This document shows positions 58,693 through 64,000 of a stretch of 64,000 nt of DNA, piece by piece. The stretch covers positions 38,595,081-38,659,080 of the forward strand of contig OX485809.1 in the NCBI GenBank assembly GCA_950295325.1. Direction: 5' to 3'. The notes under the pieces are model-generated. The model saw only the letters and a list, made by a program, of their open reading frames with translations. It had not been told where the DNA came from and did not search any database. Position 1 is the first letter of the stretch, and the number at the start of each line of letters is the position of its first letter. A program made the translations under genes and the position numbers. The DNA is from Polytrichum commune. Lineage: Eukaryota; Streptophyta; Polytrichopsida; Polytrichales; Polytrichaceae.

Positions 58693-59887
58693 GGTTAATC
58701 ACCCAAATTGTGCACTCAAAAGCTTGACATAATGAAGTGGAGTTTGGGTCGGTCCACCAAACATTATCACTTCACATTTGGGTTTTTTGTCTTTACATTT
58801 TTTTTTCTGGAGGTCTTCTGTAAAACTTCCATGCCTTTTGAAAAATCATGATATTATGAATCCAAGTTGTTTGGTATGCCATTTTTCAATTGCCTATGTC
58901 AAAATATCTGGAAATGTCACTAAGTCTAGTCTCGTTGTCCAACCACACTACAAGAGCCTTCAAGATGTTCTTCATCTCCATCTGACCATTTGGATCCTCC
59001 CAGTCAATTATCAACTAGTTTTTTTTGTTGCCCCCACGCTATGTTGGTCATCAATAAGCCATAAATCTTCTTTCGCAAGTTTGGGCTACAAATCTTGTGT
59101 TGGCATCTTTTTTTGTGCTGATGCATGACGACAATGGTCTGCCTATTGTCTTTGATTTGTTCGATGACTATTTGAATGATTATTTGGTCTATGTACGCAT
59201 CCTCCTTAGCCCACCCACACTTCTCAAATTTTGGTGGTGCCAGATGCCATTGATTGATGTTCATCTCAAAATTGGAATTCTTGCCCATGAAGAAGCAGTG
59301 TAGACATTTTGTTGTGAGAGTATTTATGATCTTCTGGATTCTTAAAGCATCCACTTCTTGGCTGAATTTTGGCATAGTAGATTGGGATAAACGATCTCGT
59401 CAGTCATTCATGAAGTCTCTCTTGTCCTCTTCATATTGGAACTCAATAAGACTAGAGATGAGATTGCATAAGTAATAACACATACACAAAGGCATATGAA
59501 TAATGCTTGGAGTGAGATGGTCTCTTCCACCCCTTGCCTTGCCCTTTATTGCTCATTTTCTCCTTGATTGATACAAACAATATGGAATAACTCTTCTCCC
59601 ACTATGAACCAGCCTTGTAGGCTTATTACAACCTTATTACTTCTAGTATTACATTTGTATGACTATGAGCAATCTAATGCTTCATCATCAACACTTTGAC
59701 ATGATGTTTTTTCTCACAATGTTGCTCTCAAAATGTTTTCTCAATGTTTTCCAATGCTTTTCTCAAAGGCTCACATTTATCTCTCAAAAATCCCTCACCA
59801 TTCTTTCTAAAACTTCTCTTCTCAAACCTCTCTCTCTCTCTTTCTCTCTCTCTCTCTTTCTCTCTCTACTCTCTCTTCTCAAATGCC

Positions 59888-59995
59888 TCCCTCTAAAACC
59901 ATCAATCTATTTCCCCCTCCCTCAAACACTCAATTTATTTCACTCTCCCTCAAACCCTCAATCTATTTCACTCTCCTCAAACCCTCAACTTTACA
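59888..59995. repeat. 28-30-bp tandem repeat, about 3.7 copies
   Basis: TCCCTCAAACxCTCAATxTATTTC units start at 59888, 59918, 59946 and 59974. Confidence 0.85.
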
Positions 59996-60238
59996 CAACT
60001 TTCACTAATCCTAGAAGTTACTTAGGGTAAACTACCACTTCGGCTTAACATGCGAAAGGAGATTCTCATGGCCTATTTCACTTAATATATGATGAGGTAA
60101 CTATTTGTGGCCATAGATGTAGAGATTACAATCTATGGTGGATATTCGTTATGTAAAACTAACCTAACACTAAATTATTCTTACTTTGGGGATATATTAA
60201 TTTACCGATCTGGTTCCTTTAAAGTCAAGGAAAAACAA

Positions 60239-60275
<37 letters not shown>

Positions 60276-60504
60276 CCATTTTGTTGCAAGATTAGGTGCC
60301 CGTGGAAACAAACGTTCACCCCGTTGGCTTTTCTTTGACCATGTTTATTATAACCTCACCTTAGGTTAGGTAATGTTTGTGGGTGGTATTCAATTTGATT
60401 TTCATGTTCGTCAACTTCTAGCAATTCCATTTACACTAGAAAAGATTGTGTTCCTGGTTTAGCAAAAGCACGACCTTATAAATCAATATTCAAGTGCCCA
60501 AGGA

Positions 60505-60725
60505 TGTGTCTATCATTAAAACCAAGAATCACATGCGTTGCAACATACTATAGACACCCAAGCCTGTTTACAATATTTTATTGTAAAACTAAGTAATAAA
60601 TGTACAATTTCAGTTATCAAAATGTAAGTAATATGTGTATACATAAAAACCTCACAATTATATGTAGTTGTGAACATAAGTATACAAATATAGTTTTGAA
60701 CAACAACCAACCCCTACCAAAATAT
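60505..60725 (+). repeat. Repeat family H copy
   Basis: Homologous to 35745-35980: ACCAAGAATCACATGC at the left and CAACCAACCCCTACC at the right. Confidence 0.5.
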
Positions 60726-62111
60726 CCTTTAGATGAGTCTCCCTACAAATTGTAGTAGGATACGATGGATGGCTTTGTGAGATTAGCATTTGGGATTATC
60801 ACGTCGTGGTTTGTCTCGCCTAATATTGAGCTAGAGACATGTGGTACCTACTCAGGAGATCCAAGTCCTAGTGTATGTTTTGATATCTTCCCAAAGCTCT
60901 TGCAAATGTTGAAAGTGCAAAGCATTTGATGTAAATGTTTGGTATCAACAAATTGGTGAATTTGTTGATTTGAAGACGCTAAAGCAATCTCCTCTAGGGA
61001 ACTAGTCGACCATGGGTGCTCAACTTAGAATTTCATCTCTTGATGCCCTTGTGAGGATAGCATTGAAACCCAACGAAATTCTTCTCAACATTCAATGTGA
61101 TGCATATTTGACATTATTGGGTCTCCACAAACAAATTCCTACTGTTGACGTTGTCACAACCAAATCTTAGTATATACTTTGCCAAGATTTAGCAACAAGA
61201 ATCATAAGCTTTCTACAAGGTTCAATGTTGGAGAATATTGTTGATGTAATGCAAGGAAATGAAGCTAATGACAAATAAAAGAACTTTGCAATGGAGGTAG
61301 TTGAAGTTCAGACACCACATGCACAACAAATTCTAAAGGATGTTGCCATGGAGGACGTAGAAGACATGCAAGCCCATGATTCAAATGAGTTTGACAATGA
61401 AATGAAGATTTGCAATCTTGATGATATTGAGATCGTGGAGGAGGGGGGGGGGGTCAAATACTTACAAGGCGTCAAGAGAGCTCCCGATGCCTTGAGTTGG
61501 ATCACATACCCCTAGTCATTCTCCACCTCACTCGACTTACGTTGTGCCTATGAAGTTGCATTTGCACCGAGTCCTGATCTTGTATTTTCTATGCCCCACC
61601 TCCACCTCATGCACCTAATATGGTAGAACATATTCACCACTAAGAATTTGAGGAAGATGAGTTTTTGGAGGTTATTGCACCACCGCTTGAACCTCTTCAG
61701 TCTAAGCATACCCCCTCCCCCTAGACCACCTGTCCCTCAATTAATAAAGTCCCAAGTGGTTGGGGGTTCCCTTCCATAGGTAAGTTTAGCATCAAAGGGT
61801 ACAAACACAAGGACGTCATGTGGCAACATGAAGGACAATAAACAGAAGACCATTGAGTCTATTGCAACATAAACAACCACTTCTACATCACACGCCAACC
61901 AGGCGCATGTCTCCAAGAGGTGCACTTTATATTTCTTTTTGTATTTGAATTCTTAGTTATATTGGTATGTATGAGGACCAAGAGGCCTCCCAATGCTCGA
62001 ATCTTCACAATACTGCATTAAGTGGGAGAGGTTCATATATTCATTTTCTGAAATTATGTTCTATTGGCTAACTTACCTCACAAGTCCATTAGTGTACCAT
62101 TGGTAAGATAT

Positions 62112-62447
62112 TTACTAGAGTTTGATTTAAATGGGCTTTTGTGTTCCAAACTAGTTAATAAAAAAGACAAGGTTTTATTGTGACCAAGCACCCATGAGCT
62201 TCTAAATTGGTGCCAAAATACACTTGACGTATTGTCCTGGATTTCTACTCAAAAGCCAAAATCTAGGCATATGATTGATGCGCTAATGGAAGAATGTAGA
62301 TACTTCAAGTTGAACGAAGAAGTTGGATTCTTTTATCATGATCACTGCATTGTTTCCAAGCACCGTAATAAACAAGAACAACCAATTTTGATGAACGATC
62401 TGCAACTTAGGGTTTCTAAGAAGTTAAACAATGCTACGTTGCATTAA
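62112..62447 (+). pseudogene. Second FCP1-like phosphatase-domain fragment
   Basis: A single frame from 62112 to the TAA at 62445-62447, broken by one stop near 62190. It opens LLEFDLNGLLCSKL, motif I with Asp at 62124-62126 and again DLNG rather than DxDxT. It continues STHELLNWCQNTLDVLSWIS, matching the ELLxWCxxxFDVxVWSS stretch of FCP1-like domains. Then come KPKSRHMIDALMEECRYF and FYHDHCIVSKHRN, corresponding to the F.W.QDKC region. The C-terminal VDDSP motif III was not found. It is more divergent from the 52076-52857 relic than a simple duplicate would be, so the two probably come from different subfamilies. Confidence 0.65.
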
Positions 62448-62639
62448 GAAAGAAAGAGGAACGCCTGTGCTTTTACATTGATGTGTGATGTTCATTCACC
62501 ATCTCCAATCCATATCCACATGAACATGGGGACGGGGGTGGCTTAATACCTATTTTTCATAGGTGGACCATAAGTTATTTTGATAGTAGTCATGGATATC
62601 AATAGTTTTGTATTGAGTGATTGGCTGGTGGAGGGGTTA

Positions 62640-64000
62640 ATCAAGGAGAATCAATACATATTGTCTTTCAAGTTTAGGTTTGTTGAGTATGATATGTGCG
62701 AAGCATCATATAGACATTTTTTAGAAGGTTTCTAGAAGGCTATATATTTTGTTAAGTGGGATTTTGAGATATGTGAGTTTTAGTATGGTGGATGTATTAA
62801 TAGAGCCTTTGATGCCTACAATGTTAATTATTGTGGGGAGGACCATCCATCCTAGTTGGGTTTGGACGGTTGTTAATGTGTCATACTTTTCTAGTTTTCT
62901 TGTTGCGGCTTCCTAGGGAATTTGTCGTTGCAGTAGGTGAATTCTATGAGCTGTACTTTGAGATTTTGGTTGGAATCAATTGGTGGTTGGGTCGTGGGTG
63001 TTGTTCTCACTATGCATAATATGTCAAGGTGAAGCATGGCAAGGCTATTGCACCGTGGGAGGTAGAAGGTCCAAGGGAGTAGCCATGATGGCATGGTGTT
63101 TTATTTATTGGTTTTATCTTGTATTTATTAGTGTAAAATTATTGGTTGTTGGATGGGCATGTACTACTTTGTTATGCCTATTAGATCTAAATTATGTATG
63201 TGTTAGTTTGTGCAATATAATAGTAAGTGGAGGCATGTGTCATTTTGATGGAGAGGGCATAAGTTATACATCGGTGATATGTCTTGTTTAGGGCATTTTT
63301 TTACGGCAATTGCGAAGGTATCAGCCATATCAAAATGTTAGGATTTGTGTGGTTTGTGTGTTAGTGACCCATGGTTGTCCCGAAGTAGGTTGGTCCATTT
63401 TAGGTGGATTTCTTTGTTATCGAGCCATTTGTTACATTGGGTATGGATGTTTGTGGTGAGGGAGATTAAGGCACTTGTATGTTTTTCTTCTTCTATATAG
63501 TGTTTTAAATTATGAACCAAGCCGTCGTGTTGGGTTGATGTAGGGGGAATAGAGATCTGGTGTTTGGTGGCCTACGTGGTCGATATGGGTGAGAAGGATA
63601 TGCGGTTCTAGTGCCCCTGGTTTGGCTAGTTTATTTGCCTCATCATGACCTATGATATTTGTGTGTGCCCTAACCTTGGTGATGGAAATGTTAGGTGTGG
63701 AGTTTTTTAAGGCATATATGATGTGTGCTATTAGAAGCTTGTCCGAGTGGTTATTTTGGGAGGAGGATGTCGGATATGGTTTTGTAGGAGGTAGATATTG
63801 CTAAGGTCGTCGGTAAATATGAATGTGTCAGTGGTGAATGATTTTGTGTGTTCTATGATGAGTAGTAATGTGTATAATTCCATTCTTAGGATATTTGGGG
63901 TAGCCTAATAGTTTGACAACCATTTTCACGTGTAGAGGATTGTTGAAGACACCTAATCCAGCTAAATTGCCATTACCCTCGGTGTCCGGGAGAGTGAACG
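62640..64000 (-). pseudogene. LINE-type retrotransposon 3' half with RNase H domain, running off the right edge
   Basis: The minus strand carries an RNase H-like domain: near 63880-63860 ELYTLLLIIEHTKS (catalytic Glu region), at 63823-63776 FTDDLSNIYLLQNHIRHP (catalytic Asp region), then STPNISITKVRAHT and NIIGHDEANKLAK (63700-63620). Downstream come LVHNLKHYIEEEKHTSAL (63525-63470) and KWLDNKEIHLKW. The C-terminal part holds LIEFTYCNDKFPRKP (about 62960-62910), GWMVLPTII and IVGIKGSINTST (62880-62780). Several shifts and stops show decay. The reverse transcriptase would lie beyond 64000. The final domain could be endonuclease-like, but I see only weak residue cues. Confidence 0.75.

Larger units (their letters stand above)
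56127..59375 (-). pseudogene. Long degenerate coding tract, possibly DNA methyltransferase-like transposon gene
   Basis: Successive minus-strand frames look protein-like. They are 59375-59004 (KCGWAKEDAYIDQIIIQIVI, then LLMTNIAWGQQKK), 58990-58830 (MEMKNILKALVVWLDNETRL), 58368-58156 (TGDLIDPDTNILLKLC), 57140-56880, 56761-56459 (FGPAKRAYLTLED) and 56342-56127 (TDESRMDFYMKMMRTLM, then FNIFEGTKPMY). The middle is split by a GC-rich hairpin block. TNIAWG sits where an amino-methyltransferase motif IV (DPPY-like) might, and TDESRMDFY resembles the acidic loop after motif I. This is suggestive only. Many stops and shifts show decay. Confidence 0.35.
59476..62111. other. Intergenic DNA with pyrimidine-rich repeats
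   Basis: (CT)n at 59828-59868; a 28-30-bp repeat (CCCTCAAACCCTCAATCTAT) at 59888-59995; (GA)n at 60241-60273; a family H copy at 60505-60725; G11 at 61443. Plus-strand frames at 61000-61500 may belong to the FCP1-like relic downstream but match nothing by themselves. Confidence 0.45.

Noticed and set aside
61291-61515. Acidic 74-codon frame as a small gene
   Set aside because: Contains a G11 tract inside the frame and lacks any recognisable motif; may be part of the decayed FCP1-like relic.
1-64000. tRNA or full-length rRNA genes
   Set aside because: No cloverleaf with both A and B boxes was recognised by eye; only the degenerate 5S-like modules were found.

Overview
The window looks like part of a large, repeat-rich land-plant nuclear genome. 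Only two host genes can be supported, both in the first 6 kb. The other ~58 kb is AT-rich intergenic DNA made of decayed transposons, small terminal-inverted-repeat (TIR) elements, simple repeats and organelle-derived DNA. A fern or another large-genome non-flowering plant fits best, but this is an inference. It rests on a bryophyte/fern-like start of the mitochondrial cox1 fragment, on decayed LINE reverse-transcriptase relics and on repeat density. No taxonomic marker was compared by computation.

Layout. At 1-1532 (+) lie the last four exons of plastid ribosomal protein uL11c; its transit-peptide region is off the left edge. At 3743-5978 (-) is an intact two-exon MATE transporter of the DTX48-51 type. 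From about 7.6 kb onward the content is repeats. They include a long foldback (7675-8170), a 947-bp TIR element (12279-13225), a 5S-rRNA-carrying TRIM-like pair (15430-16060) and a LINE relic (17230-18200, -). An unusual array of AGAC-loop hairpins lies at 19042-19420. A ~500-bp PIF/Harbinger-like MITE family is spread from 22 to 48 kb, with 3-bp TAA/TGA target duplications. Another LINE relic is at 31230-31690 (+). From 51 to 64 kb there are FCP1-like phosphatase-domain fragments on both strands, a nuclear cox1 fragment, a long degenerate minus-strand coding tract, and a LINE 3' half with an RNase H domain running off the right edge.

How the parts relate. The two host genes are functionally unrelated (plastid translation, membrane efflux). 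The repeats form nested families with shared copies: families A (Harbinger-like), B (GGGAGAACC/AACCGGTT), C/D (CATAACATTATTC termini), E, H, I, K and L each occur at two or more sites. The observations most worth a second look are the covarying AGAC hairpin array, the 5S-bearing TRIM, the two FCP1-like fragments with a DLNG active-site motif, and the GC-rich multi-hairpin blocks.
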